The position numbers and the translations under genes are program-made. Below are positions 16,227-23,968 of a stretch of 64,000 nt of DNA, piece after piece. Under the pieces are notes generated by a model that was given only the letters and a program-made list of their open reading frames with translations, was not told where the DNA came from and made no database searches. Each line of letters starts with the position of its first letter. Within the stretch, counting starts at the first letter, position 1. Origin of the DNA: DASQHW01 sp038209365 (GTDB lineage Bacteria > Actinomycetota > Acidimicrobiia > IMCC26256 > PALSA-610); assembly GCA_038209365.1 (NCBI GenBank), contig JBBQXS010000011.1, forward strand, positions 1 through 64,000. The letters are read 5' to 3'.

Positions 16227-18311
16227 ATGACGGTGACTGACGCGCCCGGCTCGCCTATCGCCGGGCCCGAGACGCGGTACCTCAATCGCGAGGTCTCGAT
16301 GCTCGACTTCCAGGCGCGCGTGCTCGCGTACGCCGAGGACCCGTCGCTGCCGCTTCTCGAGCGCGCGAAGTTCCTTGCGATCTTCAGTGGCAACCTCGAC
16401 GAGTTCTTCCAGGTACGGGTCGCGGGGCTGAAAGAGCAGCTCGCAGCCGGCGTGCGTTCCACCTCACCCGACGGTCTCGACCAGGTCGAGCAGCTGCGTG
16501 CGATCCGAGGGCGTGTCGAGGAGATGGTGACGCGTCAGGCCGCGGCGTTCACCAAGGACATCGCGCCCGCGCTGGCGGAAGCGGGTGTCGAATTCATCGA
16601 CTGGCGCGATCTCGACCGCGACGCGTGCGCGGAGCTCACGCGCGTGTTCGAGGACCGGATCTTCCCGGTGCTCACGCCACTTGCCGTGGACCCTGCGCAC
16701 CCGTTTCCGTACATCTCCAACCTGTCGCTCAACCTCGCGGTGGTCGTGCAGGACGAGGCGACCGGCGAAGAGCGCTTCGCGCGCGTCAAGGTGCCGCCAC
16801 TGCTCCCACGTTTCGTGGTTGTACCGAACACCTCGCGCTTCGTCCCGCTCGAGCAAGTGATCGCCGCGCATCTCGACGAACTGTTCCCGGGTATGCGGGT
16901 GCTCTCGCACCACCCGTTCCGCGTCACACGTGATGCGGACATCGAGCTCAACGACGAGGCCGAAGATCTCCTGGCCGCGATGGAAGTGGTGCTCCGCCAG
17001 CGCACGAAGTTCGGCATTGCGGTGCGGCTCGAAGTCGACGCGCACATGACACCGGAAGTGCTCGAGCTGCTCTGCCGCGAGCTCGAGCTCGACAGCAACG
17101 ACGTCTACCAGGTCGATGCCGCGCTCGATCTCAGCGGTCTGTGGGACATCTACGGGCTCCGCCGTCCGGATCTGAAGTTTCCGACCTTCACTCCGCAGAA
17201 CCCGCCACAGCTCGCCGGAGGTGACGAGACCGACATCTTCTGGGCATTGCGTCACGGCGACGTGTTGGTGCACCACCCGTACGAGTCCTTCGCGAACTCG
17301 GTCGAGCTCTTCGTGTTGCAGGCGGCGCGTGATCCGAACGTCCTCGCGATCAAGCAGACGCTGTACCGCACGGGCGGCGACGAAGCCGGCATCGTGGCGT
17401 CCCTCGTCAAGGCGGCCGAAGCCGGCAAGCAGGTGGTCGCCCTGGTCGAGCTCAAGGCGCGTTTCGACGAGCAGGCGAACATCGAACGAGCCCGCATGCT
17501 GGAACAGGCCGGCGCGCACGTCGTCTACGGCCTCGTCGGACTGAAGACCCACGCCAAGATCCTCCTCGTCGTGCGCCAGGAGCCCGATGGCATACGCCGC
17601 TACTGCCACGTCGGCACCGGCAACTACAACCCGAAGACGGCGACAACGTACGAAGACCTCGGAGTGCTGTCGTGCGATCCCGATCTCGGCGCCGACCTCT
17701 CGGAGTTGTTCAACTACCTCACCGGCTACAGCCGTCCCGGCGAGTACCGCCGCTTGATCGTCGCGCCGATGCATCTGCGCGACGAGTTGCGCAGGCTCAT
17801 CCGTTCGCAGGCGCGCGAAGGCGGCATGATCACGATCAAGACGAACGCGCTCGTCGATTCGGAGATGATCGACGAGTTGTACGCGGCCTCGAAGGCCGGC
17901 GCGCGTATAGACCTCATCGTGCGCAGCATCTGTTGCCTGCGTGCCGGTGTCCCGGGGTTGTCCGACCACATCACCGTACGCTCGATCGTCGGACGCAACC
18001 TCGAGCACTCGCGGATCTTCCGCTTCGGCGTTCCCGGTGACGACGCGACGGAATACCTCATCGGCTCGGCCGATCTCATGCCCCGCAACCTCGATCGCCG
18101 GGTGGAAGCAGATCTGCGTGTGGTCGACACGCGGATGCGCGCCCGTCTCGACGAGATACTCGAGATCGAGTTCGCGGACGACGTGCTGGCATGGACACTG
18201 GAACCGGACGGCACGTGGCGCAAGGTGCCGACCGCCGCGGGCGTCGACTCGCAGGCGAAGTTCCAGGAGCTCGCGATCGCCCGGTCGAAGAGCCGGCCGG
18301 TGGAAGGCTGA
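16227..18311 (+). CDS. ppk1: Polyphosphate kinase 1
   Basis: 694 aa, normal for PPK1. The N-terminal domain begins YLNREVSMLDFQARVLAYAE and includes FLAIFSGNLDEFFQVRV. The catalytic region has HHPYESF, the phosphorylated-His segment CHVGTGNYNPKTATTYEDLG, and RSICCLRAG. The enzyme reversibly makes inorganic polyphosphate from ATP at the membrane periphery. The ATG at 16227 has a TACCAT -10 box 6 nt upstream. CHAD, Nudix and SixA-like genes follow with 2- to 4-nt gaps or overlap, forming one operon. No complete PHO box was seen at this promoter. Confidence 0.96.
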   Translation: MTVTDAPGSPIAGPETRYLNREVSMLDFQARVLAYAEDPSLPLLERAKFLAIFSGNLDEFFQVRVAGLKEQLAAGVRSTSPDGLDQVEQLRAIRGRVEEMVTRQAAAFTKDIAPALAEAGVEFIDWRDLDRDACAELTRVFEDRIFPVLTPLAVDPAHPFPYISNLSLNLAVVVQDEATGEERFARVKVPPLLPRFVVVPNTSRFVPLEQVIAAHLDELFPGMRVLSHHPFRVTRDADIELNDEAEDLLAAMEVVLRQRTKFGIAVRLEVDAHMTPEVLELLCRELELDSNDVYQVDAALDLSGLWDIYGLRRPDLKFPTFTPQNPPQLAGGDETDIFWALRHGDVLVHHPYESFANSVELFVLQAARDPNVLAIKQTLYRTGGDEAGIVASLVKAAEAGKQVVALVELKARFDEQANIERARMLEQAGAHVVYGLVGLKTHAKILLVVRQEPDGIRRYCHVGTGNYNPKTATTYEDLGVLSCDPDLGADLSELFNYLTGYSRPGEYRRLIVAPMHLRDELRRLIRSQAREGGMITIKTNALVDSEMIDELYAASKAGARIDLIVRSICCLRAGVPGLSDHITVRSIVGRNLEHSRIFRFGVPGDDATEYLIGSADLMPRNLDRRVEADLRVVDTRMRARLDEILEIEFADDVLAWTLEPDGTWRKVPTAAGVDSQAKFQELAIARSKSRPVEG

Positions 18312-18315
18312 ACGG

Positions 18316-19188
18316 GTGGCCGGGCATCCGCCGACCGTTGCGAGTGTCGTCCGAGCCGCGCTGGGGAAGTCGTCGGCGCAGCTCGAAGCCCACGAGCAGG
18401 GCGTGTTCGAGGGCGCCGACCCGCGCGCCGTGCACCAAGCGCGTGTGGCGACCCGCCGTCTGCGCTCCGACCTTCGCACGTTCGAGCCGTTCCTCGACGA
18501 GCAGTGGGCCACGCGTCTGCGCGGGGAGCTCCGGTGGCTGACCTCCGAACTCGGCGCGGTGCGCGACATCGAGGTGATGCGTGACCGGCTCCGTGGCCAT
18601 GCCGAGCAGCTGGCGCCGAGCGACGCCGACACGGCCGGCCACGTGCTCCGCCGCCTCGACGCCGATCGCGAGGCCGCGCGCACGGCGCTGCTGGCGTCGA
18701 TGCGGTCGGTCAGGTACACGCAGTTGCGGGCTGCACTGGCGGAGGGCGCCAAGCGCCCGCGGCTCTCGGGTCGGGCCGGCAAGCGGCCGGACCGGGCGCT
18801 GGCGCGGGTGGTGCGGGGTCGCTGGAAGAAGCTGGAACGCGCCGTCGACGAGCTCGGCGCGACGCCGTCGGACGAGGCCCTGCACGGCGTACGCATCCGT
18901 TCCAAGCGGTGCCGCTACGCGGCGGAGGCATGTGTCCCGGTCTTCGGCGAGCAGGCGACCCGGTTCGCCCGGGAGATGGCCCGTGTCCAGGACGTGCTCG
19001 GCGAGCACCACGACGGCGTCGTCGCCGGGGCGTGGCTCGCCAAGACCGCGCACGAGTGCTCGCCCGGCGAGGCGTTCGCGCTGGGACGGCTCGCCGAGAT
19101 CGAGCACGTCGCGGCCGATCGCTCGCGCACAGACTTCGGCCGCGTGTGGAGGCGTGCCCGTCGCAAGCGCCTCCGCGCCTGGATGTAG
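18316..19188 (+). CDS. CHAD domain protein (polyphosphate-binding)
   Basis: 290 aa, GTG start 4 nt after the ppk stop. The two halves of the CHAD helical fold show the conserved basic motifs VHQARVATRRLRSDLRTFEP and LHGVRIRSKRCRYAAEA. CHAD domains bind polyphosphate through these Arg/Lys clusters and can target proteins to polyP granules. There is no attached CYTH (triphosphatase) domain, so this looks like a stand-alone granule-binding protein (phasin). Its position directly after ppk supports that role. The cytoplasmic location is inferred from the lack of a signal peptide. Confidence 0.9.
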   Translation: MAGHPPTVASVVRAALGKSSAQLEAHEQGVFEGADPRAVHQARVATRRLRSDLRTFEPFLDEQWATRLRGELRWLTSELGAVRDIEVMRDRLRGHAEQLAPSDADTAGHVLRRLDADREAARTALLASMRSVRYTQLRAALAEGAKRPRLSGRAGKRPDRALARVVRGRWKKLERAVDELGATPSDEALHGVRIRSKRCRYAAEACVPVFGEQATRFAREMARVQDVLGEHHDGVVAGAWLAKTAHECSPGEAFALGRLAEIEHVAADRSRTDFGRVWRRARRKRLRAWM

Positions 19189-19190
19189 AC

Positions 19191-19604
19191 GTGGTGGTCC
19201 AAGCCGCGGGTGGCGTCGTGACGCGCGCGACGCCGGACGGCGACCGTGAGGTGCTCCTCGTGCACCGGCCGCGCTACGGCGATTGGACGCTGCCAAAAGG
19301 CAAGCTCGAGCGCGGAGAGTCGCACGAAGACGCCGCGCTGCGCGAGGTGGAGGAAGAGACCGGCGTGCGCGGCGCGCTCGGTGCCGAGCTCCCCTCACAC
19401 CGGTACGTCGACCGCCACGGTCGCGACAAGGTCGTTCGTTACTGGGAGATGACACCCGTCGACGCGCAGCCGCGCGAAGCAGACGATGAGGTCGATGAGG
19501 TGCGATGGGTGCGGGCGGATGACGCGTCGGCGCTCCTCACGTACGATGCCGATCGGAGGTTGCTGGCGGGCGTCATGCGGGAAAGGCGTGGAGACCCTCT
19601 ATGA
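19191..19604 (+). CDS. mutT1: MutT1-type Nudix hydrolase
   Basis: 137 aa, GTG start 2 nt after the CHAD stop (GTG at 19194 is equally possible). The Nudix box is complete: GKLERGESHEDAAL followed by REVEEETGV. Mycobacterial MutT1 combines this Nudix domain with a histidine phosphatase domain and hydrolyses 8-oxo-GTP/8-oxo-dGTP and diadenosine polyphosphates. Here the phosphatase half is a separate gene that overlaps this one by ATGA, so the two may act as a split MutT1. In mycobacteria mutT1 is also next to ppk1, which supports the assignment. Confidence 0.85.
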   Translation: MVVQAAGGVVTRATPDGDREVLLVHRPRYGDWTLPKGKLERGESHEDAALREVEEETGVRGALGAELPSHRYVDRHGRDKVVRYWEMTPVDAQPREADDEVDEVRWVRADDASALLTYDADRRLLAGVMRERRGDPL

Positions 19605-20068
19605 CGATCTACCTCGTACGCCATGCGAAGGCAGGCGAGCGCCGCGCGTGGACCGACGCCGACGAGCTCCGTCCCCTCTCCGGACGCGGCCACGTGCAAG
19701 CCCGTGGACTGCTCGACGTGCTCGCCGATGCGCGCTTCGAGCGCGTGTTGTCGAGTCCGTACGTGCGCTGCATGGAATCGGTCGTGCCGATTGCCTCGGT
19801 GCGACGGATGGCGATCGAGCCCGCCGAAGCGCTTGCCGAGGGGGCGTCGCTCGACGAGGCCCTCGCGCTCGTCCGCAAGCACGCGGCGACGGGCGCGGTG
19901 ATGTGCACGCACGGCGACGTGATGCCGATGCTGCTCGACTATTACGCCGCGCGCGGCGTCGACATCGGTTCGACACCCCAGTGCCCGAAGGGCTGCACCT
20001 GGGTACTCGAAACCGACGCGACGAGTGAGGTGCGGACCGCGCGGTACGTCCCGCCGCCGCCCGATTAG
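19601..20068 (+). CDS. SixA-like histidine phosphatase
   Basis: 155 aa, overlapping the Nudix gene by 4 nt (ATGA). The catalytic RHG-type motif is LVRHAKAGER at residues ~5-14, the second arginine region is LSSPYVRCMESV, and the second histidine is in MCTHGDVMPML. The short length and RHA variant match SixA-like enzymes. It probably removes phosphate from small substrates or phosphohistidine, and may complete the MutT1 activity of the gene before it. It ends the ppk operon and is convergent with regX3, with 30 nt between the stops. Confidence 0.85.
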   Translation: MTIYLVRHAKAGERRAWTDADELRPLSGRGHVQARGLLDVLADARFERVLSSPYVRCMESVVPIASVRRMAIEPAEALAEGASLDEALALVRKHAATGAVMCTHGDVMPMLLDYYAARGVDIGSTPQCPKGCTWVLETDATSEVRTARYVPPPPD

Positions 20069-20098
20069 CTCCCTGAGGTCCTCGCCGCAGCGTTCGTG

Positions 20099-20812
20099 TC
20101 ACGAAGCGGCGGCAGAAGCACGTTCGTACCGATAGCCGACGCCCCGCACCGTCACGATTCGGCTCGGGTTCGTGGGATCGGACTCGACCTTCGCCCTGAG
20201 CCGCTTGATGTGCACATCGAGCGTCTTCGTGTCGCCGAAATAGTTGGGTCCCCACACGCGGTCGATGAGCACGTCGCGCGTCAGGACGCGACCGGCGTTC
20301 TCCATCAACAGTTCGAGCAGCTCGAACTCCTTGAGCGGCAACGCCACCGGTGAGCCGCGCACGTAGACCTCGTGTCTCCCCGCATCGAGACGAACGTCAC
20401 CGACTTCGACGACATCGGGTCGGTCCCCGTCGTCGTCCGCCGGGGACACGCGTCGTAGGGTCGCGCGTACCCGGGCAATGAGCTCGCGGAGACGAAACGG
20501 CTTCGCAATGTAGTCGTCGGCGCCGACATCGAGGCCGACCACCGCGTCGATCTCGGCGTCACGCGCGGTCACCATGATGATCGGGACACGCGAGTGCGCT
20601 CGCAGCTGGCGACACACATCGATGCCGGACATCTTCGGAAGCATGACGTCGAGCAGCACGAGCGCAGGTCGGGCGGCGTCGAAGCGGGACAGTGCCTCGA
20701 GGCCGTCAGCAGCCGTATCAACAAGGAAGCCTTCGCGTTGGAGCGCAACGGTCAACGCGTCACGATACGACTGCTCGTCGTCGACGACGAGGATCAGCGG
20801 CGGGTCCGTCAT
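20099..20812 (-). CDS. regX3: Phosphate-response regulator RegX3
   Basis: 237 aa from the ATG at 20812, with GGAG 5 nt upstream. The OmpR/PhoB layout is clear: a receiver domain with the phosphoacceptor Asp in LVLLDVMLPKMSG and the switch Lys in DDYIAKPFRLREL, then a winged helix ending KTLDVHIKRLRAKVE and IVTVRGVGYRYE. RegX3 binds PHO-box-like repeats and activates phosphate-starvation genes; two such repeats occur at 23112-23133 and 23895-23927. It is last in the pstB-senX3-regX3 operon on the minus strand. Confidence 0.92.
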   Translation of the reverse strand: MTDPPLILVVDDEQSYRDALTVALQREGFLVDTAADGLEALSRFDAARPALVLLDVMLPKMSGIDVCRQLRAHSRVPIIMVTARDAEIDAVVGLDVGADDYIAKPFRLRELIARVRATLRRVSPADDDGDRPDVVEVGDVRLDAGRHEVYVRGSPVALPLKEFELLELLMENAGRVLTRDVLIDRVWGPNYFGDTKTLDVHIKRLRAKVESDPTNPSRIVTVRGVGYRYERASAAAS

Positions 20813-20838
20813 GGTATCTCCAGCATGCGTCAGAAGCT

Positions 20839-22047
20839 TCACGAGAGGGGTCGAACGTTGCCGGTCCTGGTCGGTATGAAGAGCGTGAACACCGAACCTT
20901 CGCCTTCTCGCGACTGAACGACCACTTCGCCGCCGTGTACCTGAGCGACATGGCGCACGATCGACAGCCCGAGTCCAGTTCCGCCAGTATCGCGGCTCCG
21001 GGCGCGGTCGACGCGGTAGAAGCGTTCGAAGATGCGTTCGAGGTCGCGTGTAGGGATCCCTATGCCGTGATCGCGCACCGTGATCGCGATCCGGTTGCCG
21101 TCGATACGGGCGCCGATCTCGACGACCGCACCGGCGCCGGAATACTTGATCGCATTGTCGAGGAGGTTGACGACCGCGCTGCGCATTTGGCGCACGTCGC
21201 AGAAGATCTCGACATCGGGAGGCTCGGGTGCGATTCGGACGGGCACCCGAGCAGCGGTTGCGGCCGCTTGCACGACGTCGACCGCGTCCGCGATCAACAA
21301 CGGGACGGGCAAGGGCGCGCGAGTGGATGACTCCTGCGCTTCGATCGTGCTGAGGTCGAGCAGGCCGTCGACGATGCGCGCGAGGCGATCGGCCTCCCGA
21401 ACGACGCGGTCCGCGAGCTGTCGCAGGACCGCGACATCCTCGCTGGCGGACATGGTCTCCGCGAGTACGGCGAGCGCTCCGATCGGCGTCTTGAGCTCGT
21501 GGCTGACGTTGGCGACAAAGTCGCGCCGCACGCTTTCGACTCGACGCGACTCCGAAATATCGCGCGCGAACGCCACCGCGCCGACGACCTCGCCGTCGCG
21601 CCTCAGCGTGAACGCCCGCAGCTGAAGCACCTGACGCGGCGGTCCGTACAGCTGGATCTCACGCCCGGAGCTGTGACCGTCGAGGGCCTCGTGCAGAAGC
21701 TCCGTCAGCGCGTCCTCCGCCAGCACCTCACCCGTACGCGCCCCTGCGAAGCGGCGCGCGACGGCGTTGCGAACGATCTCCCGCCCGATGCGGTCGACGA
21801 CGACGATCGCGTCGGTCGACTCGTCGAGAGCGGCTTTCATCCAGAACTGGACCGCTTCGGCATGCGCGACCCGTTCTCTGGCGTCTTGCCGGTCAGCGAC
21901 GATGGCACCAGTGAGCGACTCGCGATGGCCCGCTTCGGTGACGCGACGAGCGTCGGAGAGCTCGCGCCGTACCGTGTAGAGCCGACGCGCGATGACGGTC
22001 ACCAGCGCCCACCCGGCGAGAGCCAGGACGACGAAGAACGCTGTCAC
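20839..22047 (-). CDS. senX3: Phosphate-sensing histidine kinase SenX3
   Basis: 402 aa from GTG at 22047, 4 nt after the pstB stop. The start was chosen because it begins right at a membrane helix (FFVVLALAGWALVTVIARRL), as in SenX3. A PAS-like domain (~85-190, STDAIVVVDRIGREIV) follows, then the H-box FVANVSHELKTPIGAL and the ATPase boxes LLDNAIKYSGAG, DHGIGIPTRD and GGTGLGLSIVRHV. SenX3 is held in check by PhoU and the Pst transporter when phosphate is plentiful. One membrane pass suggests cytoplasmic sensing through PhoU. regX3 follows 26 nt later. Confidence 0.92.
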   Translation of the reverse strand: MTAFFVVLALAGWALVTVIARRLYTVRRELSDARRVTEAGHRESLTGAIVADRQDARERVAHAEAVQFWMKAALDESTDAIVVVDRIGREIVRNAVARRFAGARTGEVLAEDALTELLHEALDGHSSGREIQLYGPPRQVLQLRAFTLRRDGEVVGAVAFARDISESRRVESVRRDFVANVSHELKTPIGALAVLAETMSASEDVAVLRQLADRVVREADRLARIVDGLLDLSTIEAQESSTRAPLPVPLLIADAVDVVQAAATAARVPVRIAPEPPDVEIFCDVRQMRSAVVNLLDNAIKYSGAGAVVEIGARIDGNRIAITVRDHGIGIPTRDLERIFERFYRVDRARSRDTGGTGLGLSIVRHVAQVHGGEVVVQSREGEGSVFTLFIPTRTGNVRPLS

Positions 22048-22051
22048 GGCG

Positions 22052-22930
22052 TCAGCCGAACCGACCCGTGATGTAACCCTCCGTGCGGGGATCGGAAGGG
22101 TTGGTGAAGATCTTCTCGGTGGCGTCGTACTCGACGAGTCGACCAACACGGTGACCATGCTCGTCGAGCTCGGCCGTCATGAACGCGGTCATGTCGGAGA
22201 CCCGGGCGGCTTGTTGCATGTTGTGAGTCACGATCACGATCGTGTAGTCACGCTTGAGATCTGTCAGGAGGTCTTCGATCCGCGATGTCGCGATCGGGTC
22301 GAGCGCCGAGCACGGTTCGTCCATCAACAGCACGTCCGGCTCGACCGCAAGGCATCGCGCGATGCACAAGCGCTGTTGCTGACCCCCGGAAAGGGTGTAC
22401 GCCGATTGCTTCAGCTTGCCCTTCACCTCGTCCCACAAGGCAGCTTGCATCAGCGCGTGCTCGACGGTGTCGTCCAACTCCTTCCGCCGACCCTGGATAC
22501 GGGGTCCGAAGGCAACGTTGTCGTACACCGACTTCGGAAATGGATTCGGCTTCTGGAAGACCATCCCGATTCGGCGCCGCACCTCGACGGGATCAACCTC
22601 GGTCGCATAGAGGTCCTGACCGTGATACAGGATCTGGCCCGAAACCTGTGCGCCGGGCACGAGGTCGTTCATGCGGTCGAACGACCGGAGCAACGTGCTC
22701 TTGCCGCAGCCCGATGGCCCGATCAGCGCGGTGATCCGGTGCTGAGGCACGTCAAGAGACACATCGTCAACCGCGAGCACTCCCGAGTACCGGATGCTCA
22801 CGTCGCGAAGTCTGAACACGACCTCGTTCGCCGCGGCATCGGTTGGGGAGTCGGAAACGGTTGGTCGCACCGTGACAGTCGGCATCGCCATGTAGTCACC
22901 CCGTCCGGCGCTCGGTTCCGCTGTCGACAC
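22052..22930 (-). CDS. pstB: Phosphate ABC transporter ATPase PstB
   Basis: 292 aa with GTG at 22930, preceded by GAGGAAAC. Walker A is GPSGCGKSTLLR, the Q-loop FQKPNPFPKSVYDNVAFGP, the signature LSGGQQQRLCIARCLA, Walker B VLLMDEPCSALDP, and the switch His is in VTHNMQQAARV. The N-terminus is about 35 residues longer than usual. It powers the PstC/PstA permease. It is not in the pstS-pstC-pstA operon; it is divergently encoded and leads senX3-regX3, which is an unusual layout. A PHO box lies 180-200 nt upstream. Confidence 0.95.
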   Translation of the reverse strand: MSTAEPSAGRGDYMAMPTVTVRPTVSDSPTDAAANEVVFRLRDVSIRYSGVLAVDDVSLDVPQHRITALIGPSGCGKSTLLRSFDRMNDLVPGAQVSGQILYHGQDLYATEVDPVEVRRRIGMVFQKPNPFPKSVYDNVAFGPRIQGRRKELDDTVEHALMQAALWDEVKGKLKQSAYTLSGGQQQRLCIARCLAVEPDVLLMDEPCSALDPIATSRIEDLLTDLKRDYTIVIVTHNMQQAARVSDMTAFMTAELDEHGHRVGRLVEYDATEKIFTNPSDPRTEGYITGRFG

Positions 22931-23041
22931 GTTTCCTCACTGTCGGATATCGCCGCCGCGGGAGGCGCGGTACCTGAGCCAGGGCCCCTCCGACCTTCTG
23001 AGGGCTGAAGCCGCCTCTCAGCATCGCGGCTGGGGAGGTCC

Positions 23042-23064
23042 TCACCAAGCCTCCGGGTTGGTGA
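23042..23064. repeat. Perfect inverted repeat, 7-bp arms
   Basis: TCACCAA (23042-23048) and TTGGTGA (23058-23064) flank a 9-nt loop. It lies just downstream of the minus-strand -10 candidate, in what would be the pstB leader, so it could be an operator or an RNA hairpin. Confidence 0.4.
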
Positions 23065-23111
23065 CCCATCGTACGGAACGACCTCGGCTCGCCGAGAGAT
23101 TCGGGGTGTCC

Positions 23112-23133
23112 GTCGGGTGAACTGGCGGTGAAC
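23112..23133 (-). promoter_or_regulatory. PHO box upstream of pstB (two 11-bp direct repeats)
   Basis: On the minus strand two consecutive 11-mers read GTTCACCGCCA and GTTCACCCGAC. Both begin with the GTTCACC core used by actinobacterial PhoP/RegX3-type regulators, with exact 11-bp spacing. A weaker third unit (GGACACCCCGA, 23101-23111) continues the phase. Confidence 0.8.
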
Positions 23134-23205
23134 AGGAACGAGGGGCCACCGTGACAGGAGCCGGCGACGGCAAACTGCCATCCGGCGACACGATCGGAGG
23201 AGCGG

Positions 23206-23883
23206 ATGCCCGAATCGCGACGGACCTTCGGCGAACAACTCGACGACATCCGGGCTGAGGTCGTGAAGCTGGCGGTGAGGAGCTGTGAGCAGATCGGCGC
23301 CGCCACGCAGGCGCTCCTCGATGCGGACCTCGCGCTCGTCGACGAGATCTACGAAGTGCGGCGCGAGATCGAAGAGCGCGCGCTCAATGTCGAACAACGC
23401 GTCTATCAGCTGTTCGCCCTGCAGCAGCCGATGGCCTCCGATCTGCGGACGATGCTTGCCGTGCTCCGGATCCTGCACGAGATCGAGCTCACCGCCGGGC
23501 TCATGCGCAACGTCGCACGCGCGTCACGCCGGCTCTATCCGCGCGAGCTGCCGCCGCGTATACGCGGAATCGTCGAGCGCATGGGCGCACAGGCGAGCGT
23601 GCAAATGCACCTCGCCGTAGACGCTTTCGCCGACGGCGACGAGAGAGTGGCGTCGGCGCTCCCCGATATGGACGATGTCATGGACGATCTCCAAAAGGAG
23701 CTCTTCCGGGCCATCTTCTCGGGCTTCTCCGGCGGTTCGACCGACGAAGCGGCGCTCCAGATGGCCGTGCAGCTGGCGTTCGTCGGCCGCGATTATGAGC
23801 GAGCCGCCGACCACGCCGTGATGATCGGGCGCTGGGTTGCGTTCATGATCACGGGTCAGCTTCCTGGTGAGCCCGAGCAATAG
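23206..23883 (+). CDS. phoU: Phosphate signalling regulator PhoU
   Basis: 225 aa; the ATG is preceded by GGAGGAG at good spacing. The all-helical double PhoU repeat is visible: VEQRVYQLFALQQPMASDLR in the first half and VQLAFVGRDYERAADHAVMI in the second, each with metal-binding acidic residues. PhoU links the Pst transporter to SenX3, keeping RegX3 silent when phosphate is high. It sits between the divergent pstB-senX3-regX3 operon and pstS, 85 nt before the pstS ATG, and may share the regulated control region on its left. Confidence 0.93.
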   Translation: MPESRRTFGEQLDDIRAEVVKLAVRSCEQIGAATQALLDADLALVDEIYEVRREIEERALNVEQRVYQLFALQQPMASDLRTMLAVLRILHEIELTAGLMRNVARASRRLYPRELPPRIRGIVERMGAQASVQMHLAVDAFADGDERVASALPDMDDVMDDLQKELFRAIFSGFSGGSTDEAALQMAVQLAFVGRDYERAADHAVMIGRWVAFMITGQLPGEPEQ

Positions 23884-23894
23884 CCGCGTTGACT

Positions 23895-23927
23895 GTTCGA
23901 ATGCGGTTCACCTCACGTTCACCCTTC
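23895..23927 (+). promoter_or_regulatory. PHO box upstream of pstS (three 11-bp units)
   Basis: Three in-phase 11-mers: GTTCGAATGCG (23895), GTTCACCTCAC (23906) and GTTCACCCTTC (23917). The last two share the full GTTCACC core. They end 27 nt before a TAACAT -10 box (23955-23960), so the box reaches the -35 region of the pstS promoter, as expected for RegX3/PhoP activation. Confidence 0.85.
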
Positions 23928-23954
23928 GGCTGCTGCGTCTCCATGCACCGTTCT

Positions 23955-23960
23955 TAACAT
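23955..23960 (+). promoter_or_regulatory. Probable -10 box (TAACAT) of pstS
   Basis: TAACAT ends 8 nt before the ATG at 23969, the same spacing as other leaderless starts here, and lies downstream of the PHO box. Confidence 0.55.
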
Positions 23961-23968
23961 CGAGATCG

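Larger units (their letters stand above)
22931..23205. promoter_or_regulatory. Divergent pstB / phoU control region
   Basis: The 275-bp gap holds an inverted repeat (23042-23064), a minus-strand TACGAT -10 candidate at 23068-23073, and a PHO box at 23112-23133. The box is ~40 nt upstream of that -10, a plausible position for activation of pstB-senX3-regX3. Confidence 0.6.

Noticed and set aside
16464..18905. Very long open frame on the minus strand opposite ppk and the CHAD gene (about 813 codons)
   Set aside because: It is antisense to two clearly assigned genes, is rich in Arg/Ala/Val/His, has no domain motif, and is a normal by-product of high GC codon bias.
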